The notes beneath the pieces were generated by a model. The model searched no databases. It was not told the origin of the DNA and was given only the letters and a program-made list of their open reading frames with translations. A stretch of 64,000 nucleotides of DNA from Rhizobium grahamii CCGE 502. GTDB lineage: Bacteria > Pseudomonadota > Alphaproteobacteria > Rhizobiales > Rhizobiaceae. Of this stretch, positions 33,057-42,735 are shown one piece after another; the first letter of the stretch is position 1; every line of letters starts with the position of its first letter. The DNA lies in the NCBI RefSeq assembly GCF_000298315.2, contig NZ_AEYE02000031.1, forward strand, positions 248,001 to 312,000. Direction: 5' to 3'. The translations under genes and the position numbers were made by a program.

Positions 33057-34082
33057 TTAAGCGGCCTGCTCGAGGTCCTTCTTCCAGCTGCCCTTTGCGG
33101 CGAGGCTGTTCATCTCGGCGCGATGGGCGAAAGCGCGCTGGCCGGCAGCGACATTCTCCGCCTTGCCACCCCAGGCCTTGAGGGCCGTATCCTGCAGGGC
33201 GCGGCCATAGGAGAAGGTGACCGCCCAGGGCAGGTCGTAGCCGGAGTTGATCGCGGAAAGATGGGCGCTTGCTTCTTCGGTGGACTGACCGCCCGAGAGG
33301 AAGGCGATGCCGGGAACGGCCGAGGGAACGGTGCGCTTCAGAACTTCGACGGTACGCTCGGCGACTTCGGCGACAGACGCCTTGCGGGCGTTCTTGCCGT
33401 CGATGACCATGTTCGGCTTCAGGATCATGCCTTCGAGGCTGACGCGGGCATCTGCCAGTTCCTCGAAGACCGTGCGCAGCGTCCATTCTGTGACTTCAGC
33501 GCAGCGATCGATGTTGTGGTCGCCCGGCTTGCCATCCATCAGGCATTCCGGCTCGACGATCGGAACGATGTTGGCCTGCTGGCAGAGCGCCGCGTAGCGA
33601 GCGAGCGCGTGGGCGTTGGCCTTCATGGAGCCCCAGGTCGGCAGCGTGGAGGAGATTGCGATGACGCCGCGCCACTTGGCGAAGCGAGCGCCGGCTTCAT
33701 AGTACTTCGCCAGGCGATCTGCGAGACCGTCCAAACCTTCGGTGATGGTTTCACCGGGATAGGCGGCCATCGGTTTTGCGCCGATATCGACCTTGATGCC
33801 CGGAATGCTGTCTGCCGCGCGGATGATGTCGACGAAAGGCGTGCCGTCTGCTGCCTTCTGGTGGAGGGTCTCTTCGTAGAGAATGACGCCGGAAATATAC
33901 TGACGCATCGCCTCGTCGGTACGGAACAGCATCTCGCGGTAGTCACGACGGCTCGTTTCCGTCGATTCAAGTCCGATCGTGTCGAACCGCTTACCGATCG
34001 TGGCTGTCGATTCATCCGCTGCAAGCAGCCCGCGGCCACCAGCTACCATACGCACGGCAATGTCTTCCAAACGTTCGCTCAT
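33057..34082 (-). CDS. fbaB: class I fructose-bisphosphate aldolase
   Basis: Glycolytic and gluconeogenic enzyme of 341 residues splitting fructose-1,6-bisphosphate. It is the class I, metal-independent type: the Schiff-base lysine lies in LEGMILKPNMV (about residue 222), and GRGLLAADESTATIGKRF and FLSGGQSTEEASAHL are typical of eukaryote-like class I aldolases. GGAGAG precedes the ATG at 34082. It lies next to pgk but has its own upstream region behind the pgk terminator, so it is probably transcribed separately. Confidence 0.95.
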   Translation of the reverse strand: MSERLEDIAVRMVAGGRGLLAADESTATIGKRFDTIGLESTETSRRDYREMLFRTDEAMRQYISGVILYEETLHQKAADGTPFVDIIRAADSIPGIKVDIGAKPMAAYPGETITEGLDGLADRLAKYYEAGARFAKWRGVIAISSTLPTWGSMKANAHALARYAALCQQANIVPIVEPECLMDGKPGDHNIDRCAEVTEWTLRTVFEELADARVSLEGMILKPNMVIDGKNARKASVAEVAERTVEVLKRTVPSAVPGIAFLSGGQSTEEASAHLSAINSGYDLPWAVTFSYGRALQDTALKAWGGKAENVAAGQRAFAHRAEMNSLAAKGSWKKDLEQAA

Positions 34083-34175
34083 ATCGTTCTCTCCACAGCA
34101 AAGAAAAATCGTCAACCGATGAATATAGGTCGCGGATAACAGAAGTTTATGGGCGGGAAAACGGCAGCAAAATTC

Positions 34176-34209
34176 TTTGAAACGTTTGAATTTTTTTTAA
34201 TCGTTTGAA
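34176..34209. repeat. direct repeats upstream of fbaB
   Basis: CGTTTGAA occurs at 34183-34190 and 34202-34209 (19-bp period, about two helical turns), with a further TTTGAA at 34176-34181 and a T-run between. It lies about 100 bp before the aldolase start and could be a regulator-binding region. Confidence 0.4.
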
Positions 34210-34234
34210 AGTTCGGGCTTTTGTCCTCTCATTG

Positions 34235-34267
34235 AGCAAAAGACCGCGACGCTTTCGCGCCGCGGCC
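34235..34267 (-). terminator. terminator after pgk
   Basis: CCGCGGCGC-GAAA-GCGTCGCGG stem (one wobble) followed by TCTTTTG on the minus strand. Confidence 0.75.
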
Positions 34268-34305
34268 TATCTACATGTAAAATCTGTTAAATTCGGCTGT
34301 TCGGA

Positions 34306-35508
34306 TCACTTGACCTTGTTCAGGACCGCGACGCCCGGAAGGACTTTGCCTTCCATCCATTCAAGGAAGGCGCCACCCGCCGTCGATACATAGCTGAAGT
34401 CATCGGCAACGCCGGCATGGTTCAGCGCAGAGACCGTATCACCGCCACCGGCGACGGAGGTGAGCTTGCCGGCCTTGGTGCGCTCGGCCGCAAACTTCGC
34501 TGCCGCGACGGTTGCCTTGTCGAACGGTTCGATCTCGAACGCGCCAAGCGGACCGTTCCAGACGAGCGTATTGGCGCGCTCGATCCAGGCCATAATCGCC
34601 TCAACCGACTTCGGACCGACATCCAGCACCATCGCGTCGCTGGGGATCGCATCGATCGCGACGGTCTCGTTGGCGGCGTTTGCCTTGAACTCGCGGGCGA
34701 CGACGCCGTCTTCCGGGAGAATGATGGCGCAGCCCGCCGTGGCGGCTTCGATCATGATCTGCCTGGCGGTTTCTGCCAGATCGTGCTCGCAGAGCGACTT
34801 GCCGACATTGGTGCCACGGGCGGCAATGAAGGTGTTCGCCATGCCGCCGCCGATGACCAGCGCGTCGACTTTCTTCACGAGGTTCATCAGGAGATCAATC
34901 TTGGTCGAAACCTTGGCGCCGCCGACGATCGCAACGACAGGTCTTGCCGGATTGCCGAGGCCACTTTCCAGCGCTTCGAGCTCAGCCTGCATGGTGCGGC
35001 CGGCATGGGCAGGAAGATGATGGGCGAGGCCCTCCGTCGAGGCGTGCGCGCGGTGGGCGGCGGAGAAGGCGTCGTTAACGTAGACGTCTCCCTGCGCGGC
35101 GAGCGCTTTGATGAAATCCGGGTCGTTCTTCTCTTCGCCCTTGTGGAAGCGGGTGTTTTCCATGAGCAGGATGTCGCCGTTCTTCATCGCAGCAACGGCG
35201 TCGCTGGCCGCAGGGCCGATGCAGTCGCTGGCGGTCGCGACTGCGCGATCAAGCACCTCCTCGACCGAAGGCGCGATCAGGGACAGCGAGAGGTCTGGCG
35301 ACGGGCCATCCTTGGGGCGACCGAAATGCGCGAGCAGGATGACCTTGGCGCCCTTCTTCGACAGTTCCAGGATCGTCGGGGCAACACGCTCGATGCGCGT
35401 GGTGTCGGTCACTTTGCCGTCTTTGACCGGAACGTTCAGGTCAACGCGAACGAGGACGCGCTTGCCGGCAATGTCGTTGAGGTCGTCGAGGGTCTTGAAG
35501 GAAGGCAT
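34306..35508 (-). CDS. pgk: phosphoglycerate kinase
   Basis: Monomeric glycolytic kinase of 400 residues interconverting 1,3-bisphosphoglycerate and 3-phosphoglycerate with ATP formation. The motifs [19 protein letters not shown] (residues 14-32), the substrate stretch [29 protein letters not shown] and the nucleotide loop [15 protein letters not shown] are intact. It starts 70 bp after the antiporter stop and ends at a terminator. It serves the same pathway as the neighbouring gap and fbaB. Confidence 0.97.
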   Translation of the reverse strand: MPSFKTLDDLNDIAGKRVLVRVDLNVPVKDGKVTDTTRIERVAPTILELSKKGAKVILLAHFGRPKDGPSPDLSLSLIAPSVEEVLDRAVATASDCIGPAASDAVAAMKNGDILLMENTRFHKGEEKNDPDFIKALAAQGDVYVNDAFSAAHRAHASTEGLAHHLPAHAGRTMQAELEALESGLGNPARPVVAIVGGAKVSTKIDLLMNLVKKVDALVIGGGMANTFIAARGTNVGKSLCEHDLAETARQIMIEAATAGCAIILPEDGVVAREFKANAANETVAIDAIPSDAMVLDVGPKSVEAIMAWIERANTLVWNGPLGAFEIEPFDKATVAAAKFAAERTKAGKLTSVAGGGDTVSALNHAGVADDFSYVSTAGGAFLEWMEGKVLPGVAVLNKVK

Positions 35509-35578
35509 AGAGAAGTCCGTTCGTTATTGCCCAAAAGATGCGGGGACCATAGCAAGGATGACTGCAGACGCAAGGCGG

Positions 35579-37429
35579 TCATTGCCGCTTTTCATCACCC
35601 TTGCCGGATGCCGCCGCGGCGGCTGCTTCGCGGTTCTTGCGGCCTTTGAAGCGGTCACGGACGCGGTCGATGATGTCATGCAGATTAAGGAAGATCGGCA
35701 GGGCGGTGGCAGGCTCCAGAGCCTCGAGCGACATGCCGACCGAAGTGATGTGGTCCTGGTCGTCGAGATCGCGGACGATCAGGATAATGGAACCGAGGCG
35801 CACTCGGTCGGCATAGTCGGCCTTGCCACCGAGACGATGCTTCATCAACTCGGCGATCGTCAGTCCCTTCTCGGATTCGTTCAGCAGTCCAGGGCCATAG
35901 GCGGCGTCGAGATCTGCGGCAGGGCGAGCCGGTGAGAGTGCGAAGGCGCCGAAGAAATCCGCATCGTCCTCCTCGACGGGAACTCGGCTGGCAAAGAGCT
36001 TGTCGAGCAGCCGCGAATAGGAGGGAACGACGAAGAGATAGACGAGATCGTTTTCGCGCAGCCGTCCGGCATACTGATAGCGCATCGACTTGCCATCTCG
36101 GATGACGAGCGAGGGCGTTGCCCAACGCGGGATGCGCTCACCGCGTAGGACCGGGCTATCCTTGACGACGCGGTAGGAGAGAAGTTCGTGGTTTGCCGCG
36201 CCCGGCAGATCCACCTCCACCTTGTCGACGGCACCCATCCGCGGTGGGGTAATGAGCCCGAGCTTTTTTGCAACCGGTTTGATCGTCCATCCCTGTACGA
36301 GCAGCGAGACGAGCACGATGATGAAGGCGGTATTGAAATAGACCTGCCCATTCTCCAGTCCGCCAAGGATGGGCATGATCGCAAGCAGGATCGACACTGC
36401 GCCGCGCAGGCCGACCCATGCAACAAAGCCAATCTCCTGCTGCGTATAGTCGAAGGGCAACAGCGAGAGCCAAATGGCAAGCGGGCGTGCAATGAAGATC
36501 AGGAACAGGGCAAGCAGTATTGCCGGAATGGCGATCGACGGAAACTGCGACGGAGTTGCAAGGAGCCCGAGAACGAGGAACATGATGATCTGTGCAAGCC
36601 AGGTCATGCCGTCCTGGAAGCGCTTGATGGCGGCATAGCCATGGAGCTTGCGGCTGCCTGCGTAGATGCCGGCAACGTAGACGGCAAGGAAGCCGCTGCC
36701 GCCGACCGCGCCGGTCGCCGAGAACACCAGTAGTGCCAGGGCCAGCACGAAGATCGGCGTCAGGCCGCGATCCGTCTCCAGCTTGCTGACGATCAGAACG
36801 ATCATCATGCCGCCGAGCAGACCGAGGATGACGCCGAGGCCCATCTGCTGCACGAACATGGCGAGCATGCCGATGTTGATGCCGTGATACCGCTCGCCGC
36901 TGGCAAGAACCTCAACGAGCGCAATGGTCAGGAAGATCGCCATCGGGTCGTTGGAGCCGGATTCCACTTCAAGGGTCGAGCGCACTTTGTCGCGAATATT
37001 GATGCCGCCGATACGCAGCAGGAAGAAGACCGCCGCCGCGTCGGTAGAGGCAACGATGGAGCCGAGCAGCAGGCCTTCCAGCCACGTAAAATTCAACAAC
37101 CACATGGCGACGACGCCAACCAACGCGGCCGTTATCAGCACGCCGACCGAGGCGAGTGTCAGTGAGGGCACGGCGGCGAGCTTGAAAGCTTGCACCGGCG
37201 TTCCAAAGCCGGAGTCGAACAAGATGATCGCGAGCGCGATCGAACCGAGGATATAGGCGAGATAGTTGTTGGTGAATTCGATGCCTAGGCCATCCGTTCC
37301 GGCAAGCAATCCGATCGCCAGGAAGAGCAGGAGGAGGGGGGCGCCGAAGCGGAACGCGAGCAGGCTGGAGAATGCGGCGAGGAGCACGAGCGTCGTCGAC
37401 ACCAGTACGACGATATAGAACGCTTCCAT
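35579..37429 (-). CDS. potassium/proton antiporter (CPA1, NhaP2/CvrA type)
   Basis: Inner-membrane antiporter of 616 residues. About thirteen hydrophobic segments fill residues 1-395, including the ion-site sequence EVESGSNDPMAIFLTIAL (about 176-193). Cytoplasmic TrkA_C-type and CorC/HlyC-like regulatory domains follow (about 400-580), then a charged tail. Relatives export K+ in exchange for H+ and adjust turgor and pH. It stands between gap and pgk without an obvious pathway link. Confidence 0.92.
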   Translation of the reverse strand: MEAFYIVVLVSTTLVLLAAFSSLLAFRFGAPLLLLFLAIGLLAGTDGLGIEFTNNYLAYILGSIALAIILFDSGFGTPVQAFKLAAVPSLTLASVGVLITAALVGVVAMWLLNFTWLEGLLLGSIVASTDAAAVFFLLRIGGINIRDKVRSTLEVESGSNDPMAIFLTIALVEVLASGERYHGINIGMLAMFVQQMGLGVILGLLGGMMIVLIVSKLETDRGLTPIFVLALALLVFSATGAVGGSGFLAVYVAGIYAGSRKLHGYAAIKRFQDGMTWLAQIIMFLVLGLLATPSQFPSIAIPAILLALFLIFIARPLAIWLSLLPFDYTQQEIGFVAWVGLRGAVSILLAIMPILGGLENGQVYFNTAFIIVLVSLLVQGWTIKPVAKKLGLITPPRMGAVDKVEVDLPGAANHELLSYRVVKDSPVLRGERIPRWATPSLVIRDGKSMRYQYAGRLRENDLVYLFVVPSYSRLLDKLFASRVPVEEDDADFFGAFALSPARPAADLDAAYGPGLLNESEKGLTIAELMKHRLGGKADYADRVRLGSIILIVRDLDDQDHITSVGMSLEALEPATALPIFLNLHDIIDRVRDRFKGRKNREAAAAAASGKGDEKRQ

Positions 37430-37752
37430 GCCTATCCCCTTACCTGCAATTCAATGCAGACCGCCCCCGGTCCCGCAGCCCATTCCCAGTCGCCCTTTCG
37501 TCGTCATCCAAGCTTGCTGCGAGTAAACGGCAAAACAAACGGGATGGGTAGGCCTTGCGGTCGAACCCCTGCTGTTTTGCGGCTTCATGCTGCTGTTTTG
37601 GCGTGCCGAACGGCAAAGCCGGATGAGCGCTCACGAAGGAGCTTGAAAAGAGTGTATGAGCAAATCGGGCGATAGCAGGGCAGAAGCAGCGCTCGCGCGC
37701 TTTTCCTGGCGATCAGTTTCTTGTCGGAAGTGAACCGCGTCGAGGCCTCAGC
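37430..37752. other. intergenic region upstream of the antiporter gene
   Basis: About 320 bp without a convincing gene. The open frames here have proline- and arginine-rich compositions and no family resemblance. It must hold the antiporter promoter, but I see no convincing -35/-10 pair, repeat or terminator. Confidence 0.5.
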
Positions 37753-38073
37753 TCAGACGTCGTCGTCCTCATCGCCTTCGTCATCGCCGATGTCGGAAAT
37801 TGGCACCAGGAAGACGACGAATTCGTCATCGATGGTGCGCTCCGGATCGTCGTCGAACTCGTAGGCGTGCTCGACTTCGCTCGCCTCTTCGGCAGTTGCC
37901 TTGCGCAGGTTGAGCGCCGCGACGCCGTCCCAAACCGGCTTGCCTTGAGACTTCAGGACCGTGAGGTCCTCCCTGAAATCCTCAGCCTCGAAGAAAGTCT
38001 TGGCATCGTCGGCGTTCTCGGAGCGAAAGCTTGCGACTGGTTGTCCATCGATTTCGATCGTAAAGTAGTCCAT
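37753..38073 (-). CDS. uncharacterised acidic protein
   Basis: Cytoplasmic protein of 106 residues. It begins MDYFTIEIDGQPVASFRSEN, has a central mixed alpha/beta part, and ends in a strongly acidic tail (IGDDEGDEDDDV). No membrane segment, signal or known domain is seen. The regular codon use supports coding. It is a stand-alone minus-strand gene between a small membrane ORF and the antiporter. Function unknown. Confidence 0.75.
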   Translation of the reverse strand: MDYFTIEIDGQPVASFRSENADDAKTFFEAEDFREDLTVLKSQGKPVWDGVAALNLRKATAEEASEVEHAYEFDDDPERTIDDEFVVFLVPISDIGDDEGDEDDDV

Positions 38074-38164
38074 CAGAATTCCTTCGCCTGCGCACCATCC
38101 GCGTCTACAGCGACAGTACGGTGATCGAACACCCCGCGCCAGCCCTATCCTTTAAGGATAACGA

Positions 38165-38305
38165 TTATCGCGGTCCCATGACCTGCGTGGACGCCAGCAG
38201 CGGTTGCCCCTCGGCGATCTGCTTGGAACTGCGACCGCCAACAAGGCTCAAGCTCAGCACGCTCGCGATCATGCAAACAACAATGATCGTCATCAGAATT
38301 TTCAT
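38165..38305 (-). CDS. possible 46-residue single-helix membrane protein
   Basis: Short frame not long enough for standard listings: MKILMTIIVVCMIASVLSLS forms one hydrophobic N-terminal segment, then a polar tail GGRSSKQIAEGQPLL and a final GPR. The pattern suits an inner-membrane miniprotein or an uncleaved signal anchor. The upstream sequence GACGGGTCCCCC is a poor ribosome site, so expression is uncertain. It fills the gap between gap and the acidic-protein gene on the same strand. Confidence 0.45.
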   Translation of the reverse strand: MKILMTIIVVCMIASVLSLSLVGGRSSKQIAEGQPLLASTQVMGPR

Positions 38306-38415
38306 GGGGGACCCGTCGGCAATCCGGCATCTCTTATGCCTGTGACGCTAGCCAGTTTGACGATGGGACGCAAGCAGAAGGACCCACTCGCCACGGCCGT
38401 CGGACTGGCCATAAG

Positions 38416-38445
38416 AAAAGCGGCCCGGTTGCCCGGGCCGCTTTC
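38416..38445 (-). terminator. terminator after gap
   Basis: AAAGCGGCCCGG/CCGGGCCGCTTT, 12 perfect base pairs with a 4-base loop, followed by TTCTTAT on the minus strand. Confidence 0.85.
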
Positions 38446-38466
38446 CGAGATAATTCGGCAGGGCTG

Positions 38467-39477
38467 TTAGATGAGCTTCGCGAAAGCCACGGCCGTGTCG
38501 GACATGCGGCTGGAGAAGCCCCACTCGTTGTCGTACCAGGACAGGACGCGCACGAAGTTACCTTCCATGACCTTGGTCTGATCGGTTGCGAAGATCGAGG
38601 AGTGGCTGTCGTGGTTGAAGTCGCGGGAAACGAGCGGCTCGTCGGTATAGCCGAGGATGCCCTTCAGTTTGCCGTTTGCGGCCGCCTTGATCGCTTCGTT
38701 GATTTCGCCGACCGTCGTGGCCTTCTTGGCGACGAACTTGAAGTCGACGACCGAGACGTTCGGGGTCGGAACGCGGATCGACGTACCGTCAAGCTTGCCC
38801 TTCAGATGCGGCATGACGAGGCCAACGGCCTTGGCTGCGCCCGTCGACGTCGGGATCATGGACAGGGCTGCGGCGCGGGCGCGGTACAGGTCCTTGTGCA
38901 TGGTGTCGAGCGTCGGCTGGTCGCCGGTGTAGGAGTGGATCGTGGTCATGAAGCCGTGGTCGATGCCGACCGCGTCATCGAGAACCTTCACAACCGGCAC
39001 GAGGCAGTTCGTCGTGCAGGATGCGTTGGAGATGACCAGGTGCTCCTTGGTGAGCTGGTCGTGGTTGACGCCGAAAACGACGGTCAGGTCAGCGCCGTCG
39101 GCAGGGGCCGAAACGATGACGCGCTTGGCGCCTGCTGTCAGATGGGCAGCGGCCTTGTCGCGAGCGGTGAAGATGCCGGTGCACTCCATCGCGATGTCGA
39201 CGCCGAGTTCCTTGTGTGGCAGCGTCGCCGGATCCTTGATCGCCGTTACCTTGATCGGCTTGCCGCCGCCAACAGTGATCGTGTCGCCTTCGACCTTCAC
39301 CTCGGCCGGGAACTTGCCGTGGATAGAGTCGTAGCGCAGCAAGTGGGCATTGGTCTCGACCGGGCCGAGATCGTTGATGGCAACGACTTCGATGTCGGTG
39401 CGGCCGGATTCGACGATAGCGCGGAGAACGTTGCGGCCGATGCGGCCGAAGCCGTTGATGGCAACCTTTACAGTCAT
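38467..39477 (-). CDS. gap: glyceraldehyde-3-phosphate dehydrogenase, type I
   Basis: Enzyme of 336 residues oxidising glyceraldehyde-3-phosphate to 1,3-bisphosphoglycerate. NAD-binding [16 protein letters not shown] is at the N-terminus. The catalytic cysteine is in [10 protein letters not shown] (about residue 152) and the catalytic histidine in [20 protein letters not shown] is near the end. GGGAG nine bases before the ATG at 39477 favours this start over 39483. It begins 62 bp after tkt on the same strand and is probably co-transcribed with it up to the strong terminator. Confidence 0.97.
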   Translation of the reverse strand: MTVKVAINGFGRIGRNVLRAIVESGRTDIEVVAINDLGPVETNAHLLRYDSIHGKFPAEVKVEGDTITVGGGKPIKVTAIKDPATLPHKELGVDIAMECTGIFTARDKAAAHLTAGAKRVIVSAPADGADLTVVFGVNHDQLTKEHLVISNASCTTNCLVPVVKVLDDAVGIDHGFMTTIHSYTGDQPTLDTMHKDLYRARAAALSMIPTSTGAAKAVGLVMPHLKGKLDGTSIRVPTPNVSVVDFKFVAKKATTVGEINEAIKAAANGKLKGILGYTDEPLVSRDFNHDSHSSIFATDQTKVMEGNFVRVLSWYDNEWGFSSRMSDTAVAFAKLI

Positions 39478-39539
39478 GTGCATTCACTCCCTAGAGATGG
39501 GGCTTGCGGATTGAGTTGGAGAGCGCTTGTGCGCTCCCT

Positions 39540-41513
39540 TTATAGTTTTGCTTCTGCGGCCGCGACCACGGCGTCCGCGGTGATGCCGAAATGTTCGAAG
39601 ACCTTCTTTGCAGGGCCCGATGCGCCGAAGCCCTTCATGCCGACGAAGCTGCCTTCCGGACCGATGAACGCATCCCAGCCTTCGCGGACGGCGGCCTCAA
39701 CGGCAACCTTGACCGGCGAGTTGCCGATGACTTCCTTGCGGTAGGCCGCCGGCTGGTCGAAGAACAGTTCCGTGCAGGGAACCGAGACGACGCGGGTGGA
39801 GATACCCTTGCCTTCGAGCGTTGCGCGGGCGGCAACGGCGAGTTCGACTTCGGAGCCCGAAGCGAAGATCGTGACCTTGGCGTCGGCGTTCCCGGCAAGC
39901 GTGTAGGCGCCCAGCTCGCAGAGGTTCTTCTCGCTGTACTCAGCGCGCACAGGCGTCAGGTTCTGGCGCGTCAGCGCGAGTGCGGACGGGTGGGTCTTCG
40001 ACTTGATGGCGATCTGCCAGCACTCGGCCGTCTCGGTCGGGTCGGCCGGACGGAAGACCCGCAGGTTCGGAACGGCACGCAGGCCGGCGATCTGCTCGAC
40101 CGGCTGGTGCGTCGGGCCGTCTTCGCCGACGCCAATCGAGTCGTGCGTCAGGACGTGGATGACCCGGATGCCCATGAGGCTGGCGAGGCGGATCGGCGGG
40201 CGGCAATAATCCGAGAAGATCATGAAGCCGCCGCCGTAGGGAATGAGACCGCCGTGCAGCGCGATGCCGTTCATGGCCGAAGCCATGCCGTGCTCGCGGA
40301 TGCCCCAGTGCATGTAGCGGCCGGCGAAATCCGTCGGCGTGATCGAATGCATCTGGCTGGTCTTAGTATTGTTCGATGGCGTCAGGTCGGCTGAGCCGCC
40401 GAGGGTCTCCGGCAGGAAGCCGTTGATGACTTCGAGCGCATCTTCCGATGCCTTGCGCGTGGCGATGACAGGCTTGGTTTCGACGAGCTTCTTCTTGTAG
40501 TCGCTGATTGCGGCGTCAAAGCCTTCCGGCAGGTCGCCGGCAAAACGGCGAGTGAACTCAGCCTTGTGTGCGGATTTGGCGAGACCGTCTTCCCACGACT
40601 TGACAAGGTCAACCGAACGGCTGCCGGCTGCGCGCCATGCGTCTAGGATGTCAGAGGGAATGACAAAGGGCTCGTATTCCCAATTCAGCGCCTTGCGGGT
40701 GGCTGCGATTTCATCGGCGCCGAGTGGGTTGCCGTGGACCTTGTGAGTGCCCTGCTTGTTCGGAGCGCCGAAGCCGATGATCGTCTTGCAGGCGATGAAG
40801 GTCGGGCGGTCGGACTTGTGGGCGGCTTCGATCGCGGCGGCAATGGCAGCCTGGTCGTGGCCGTCGATCTCGATCGTGTTCCAGTGGACAGCTTTGAAGC
40901 GGGCAATCTGGTCGGTGGAATCCGACAAGGAGACGGCGCCGTCGATGGTGATCGAGTTGTTGTCCCAGAAGAGAACGAGCTTGTTGAGCTTCAGGTGGCC
41001 GGCAAGCGCAATCGCTTCATGGCTGATGCCTTCCATCAGGCAGCCGTCGCCGCAGATCGCATAGGTGTAGTGATCCTGCAGATCGGCGCCGAACTCCTCG
41101 CGCAGCTTCCGCTCGGCGATAGCCATGCCAACGGAATTGGCAATGCCCTGGCCAAGCGGTCCGGTCGTCGTTTCGATACCTGTCGCATGGCCATATTCGG
41201 GATGGCCGGCGGTCTTCGAGCCGAGCTGGCGGAACTGCTTCAGGTCCTCGACCGTCATGTCGGGATAGCCGGTCAAATAGAGCAGCGAGTACAGCAGCAT
41301 CGAGCCGTGGCCGGCCGACAGCACGAAGCGGTCGCGGTTCGGCCAATGCGGCTTCTTCGGGTCGAACCGGAGATACTTCGTGAAGATGATGGTCGCTACG
41401 TCGGCCATGCCCATCGGCATGCCTGGGTGCCCGGAATTTGCCTTTTCGACTGCATCCATGGCGAGGAAACGGATCGCATTTGCCATCCGGTCGTTTTGTT
41501 CAGGAGAGGTCAT
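39540..41513 (-). CDS. tkt: transketolase
   Basis: Thiamine-diphosphate enzyme of 657 residues moving two-carbon units in the pentose phosphate pathway. Visible are [20 protein letters not shown], the ThDP-binding [13 protein letters not shown] (about 153-165) with [27 protein letters not shown] in the pyrimidine domain, and [18 protein letters not shown]. Length is normal for the family. It heads a tkt-gap transcript. A minus-strand promoter is visible at 41585-41612, giving a leader of about 65 bases. Confidence 0.97.
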   Translation of the reverse strand: MTSPEQNDRMANAIRFLAMDAVEKANSGHPGMPMGMADVATIIFTKYLRFDPKKPHWPNRDRFVLSAGHGSMLLYSLLYLTGYPDMTVEDLKQFRQLGSKTAGHPEYGHATGIETTTGPLGQGIANSVGMAIAERKLREEFGADLQDHYTYAICGDGCLMEGISHEAIALAGHLKLNKLVLFWDNNSITIDGAVSLSDSTDQIARFKAVHWNTIEIDGHDQAAIAAAIEAAHKSDRPTFIACKTIIGFGAPNKQGTHKVHGNPLGADEIAATRKALNWEYEPFVIPSDILDAWRAAGSRSVDLVKSWEDGLAKSAHKAEFTRRFAGDLPEGFDAAISDYKKKLVETKPVIATRKASEDALEVINGFLPETLGGSADLTPSNNTKTSQMHSITPTDFAGRYMHWGIREHGMASAMNGIALHGGLIPYGGGFMIFSDYCRPPIRLASLMGIRVIHVLTHDSIGVGEDGPTHQPVEQIAGLRAVPNLRVFRPADPTETAECWQIAIKSKTHPSALALTRQNLTPVRAEYSEKNLCELGAYTLAGNADAKVTIFASGSEVELAVAARATLEGKGISTRVVSVPCTELFFDQPAAYRKEVIGNSPVKVAVEAAVREGWDAFIGPEGSFVGMKGFGASGPAKKVFEHFGITADAVVAAAEAKL

Positions 41514-41847
41514 GGCTGTTCCACGGGGTTCCGGTGTCGGGGGATGGCCTCAAGCCTGTGGAGACCATCAATGAGAGCGGGTGACACATAGCAGTTGGAT
41601 CGGCCAAGTCAATAAAATGAAGGCGCACCAAAGGCCGCTCCAATCGATTTTAGACATTTGACCATTAATTTTTACAAAAGTTGAATACCGTGCGCGACAG
41701 CGATTGATTTTTGTCATCCACAGAATAGGTCTGCGGCTGCGGTACCGGCTTTATTGACGCGCCGTTTGCGAGGTGCGTATCCTTTTGAAAATACTGAATC
41801 GGGCGCACGCGCCGATTCGCGGGTCTTGCGCGGGGAACCGGAGAGAC
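41514..41847. other. divergent promoter region between tkt and the DUF4164-zapA genes
   Basis: 334 bp without a gene. It contains the tkt promoter at 41585-41612. A small hairpin GAATCGG/CCGATTC whose arms are both GANTC methylation sites lies about 25-45 bp before the DUF4164 start. The central 41640-41700 part is AT-rich. I see no good plus-strand -35/-10 pair. Confidence 0.5.
41585..41612 (-). promoter_or_regulatory. sigma-70 promoter for tkt
   Basis: TTGACT, 16-base spacer, TATGTG on the minus strand, about 70 bp before the tkt start. Confidence 0.5.
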
Positions 41848-42123
41848 ATGACGCCTACAGGCAAAATCATGGAAGCGGCACTGAACGAGCTGCGGCAAGC
41901 GATCTCGGGACTCGAGAACGCAGTCGACATGCGTATCGAGCAACAGCGAGAGCAGGGCGAGGTCGAAGGCGAGGTTCGCCGGATCCACGCGGATCGCTCG
42001 AAGCTTGCCCAGGAATTGGACCAAGCCGAATTCCGCGCGAACCGGCTGGAAGAAGTCAATCGCGAGGTCTCGCGGCGGCTGGTGACGGCCATGGAGACTA
42101 TTCGCGCGGTTCTCGACCGATAG
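41848..42123 (+). CDS. DUF4164 coiled-coil protein
   Basis: Helical protein of 91 residues, nearly all predicted coiled coil (ALNELRQAISGLENAVDMRI, then KLAQELDQAEFRANRLEEVN). It matches DUF4164, which in Rhizobiales always sits before zapA. The pairing and the coiled coil suggest a role in division, but that is inferred. GGAGAG before the ATG at 41848 fixes the start; the frame to 41773 is not conserved-looking. It is 13 bp upstream of zapA. Confidence 0.85.
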   Translation: MTPTGKIMEAALNELRQAISGLENAVDMRIEQQREQGEVEGEVRRIHADRSKLAQELDQAEFRANRLEEVNREVSRRLVTAMETIRAVLDR

Positions 42124-42136
42124 AAAGGCGCGGCAG

Positions 42137-42514
42137 ATGGCGCAGGTAACGGTAACGATCGACGGCAAGGCCTACCGGATGGCTTGCGAGGAAGGGCAGG
42201 AAGATCACCTGACGGATCTCGCAACGCGCTTCGACAATTACGTCGGCCACCTCAAAGGCCAGTTCGGTGAAATCGGCGACCTGCGCATCACCGTCATGGC
42301 AGGCATAATGGTCATGGACGAGATCTCCGAGTTGACCCGCCGGATTGCGGATCTTGAATCCGAACAGGGCGCCTTGCGCAACAGCAGCGACACGGTGCTG
42401 GCGGCGAATGCACGCACTGAAGAGAACCTGGCGGCAGCACTCAGCGAGGTGACGAGCCGCATCCGCGGTATCACCGACAAGCTGAACGGCCGGGCGCCAG
42501 CCGAGCTCAATTAA
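42137..42514 (+). CDS. zapA: cell division protein ZapA
   Basis: FtsZ-associated protein of 125 residues. The N-terminal ZapA globular part contains MAQVTVTIDGKAYRMACEEG and HLTDLATRFDNYVGHLK. A coiled coil follows (about 60-115). It bundles FtsZ filaments at the division site. Second gene of the DUF4164-zapA pair, directly followed by the 6S RNA gene, the standard alphaproteobacterial order. Confidence 0.92.
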   Translation: MAQVTVTIDGKAYRMACEEGQEDHLTDLATRFDNYVGHLKGQFGEIGDLRITVMAGIMVMDEISELTRRIADLESEQGALRNSSDTVLAANARTEENLAAALSEVTSRIRGITDKLNGRAPAELN

Positions 42515-42573
42515 ATCGGAAGGGCGTCCCGGCGCCCTCTGGCGCGCCGCGGAAATCAGTCTTATATATCGGG

Positions 42574-42735
42574 TGCGGTCTGCGCCTCTCGACAGGAACC
42601 ACAATCCCTGGGGCCATACTCGATCCAAAGGGAGCTGTCCCTGACCAGGCTCGTGGGCCTGGACACACGGTGCCCACCTACGTTTGTAGGCACCCAGGAT
42701 CGTAAACATCCATCGGTTGCCGTGGATCGCGCTTT
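42574..42735 (+). ncRNA. ssrS: 6S RNA
   Basis: Regulatory RNA of about 160 bases that binds the sigma-70 RNA polymerase as a promoter mimic. It is recognised by position directly after zapA, by the conserved start region CTGCGCCTCTCGACAGGAAC, and by the paired segments around GTGGGCCTGGACACACGGTG and TTGTAGGCACCCAGGATC, ending near GTTGCCGTGGATCGCG. A -10 like TATATA lies at 42563-42568. The ends are approximate. The usual next gene, 5-formyltetrahydrofolate cyclo-ligase, is absent here. Confidence 0.8.

Noticed and set aside
37454-37675. 73-residue plus-strand frame upstream of the antiporter
   Set aside because: Composition is unlike proteins of this genome (Pro/Arg-rich, no domain) and there is no ribosome site.
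41799-41823. Hairpin GAATCGG/CCGATTC before DUF4164 as a terminator or operator
   Set aside because: Only 7 bp with no T-run. The GANTC sequences may be methylated by CcrM, but single sites are common and no function can be claimed.
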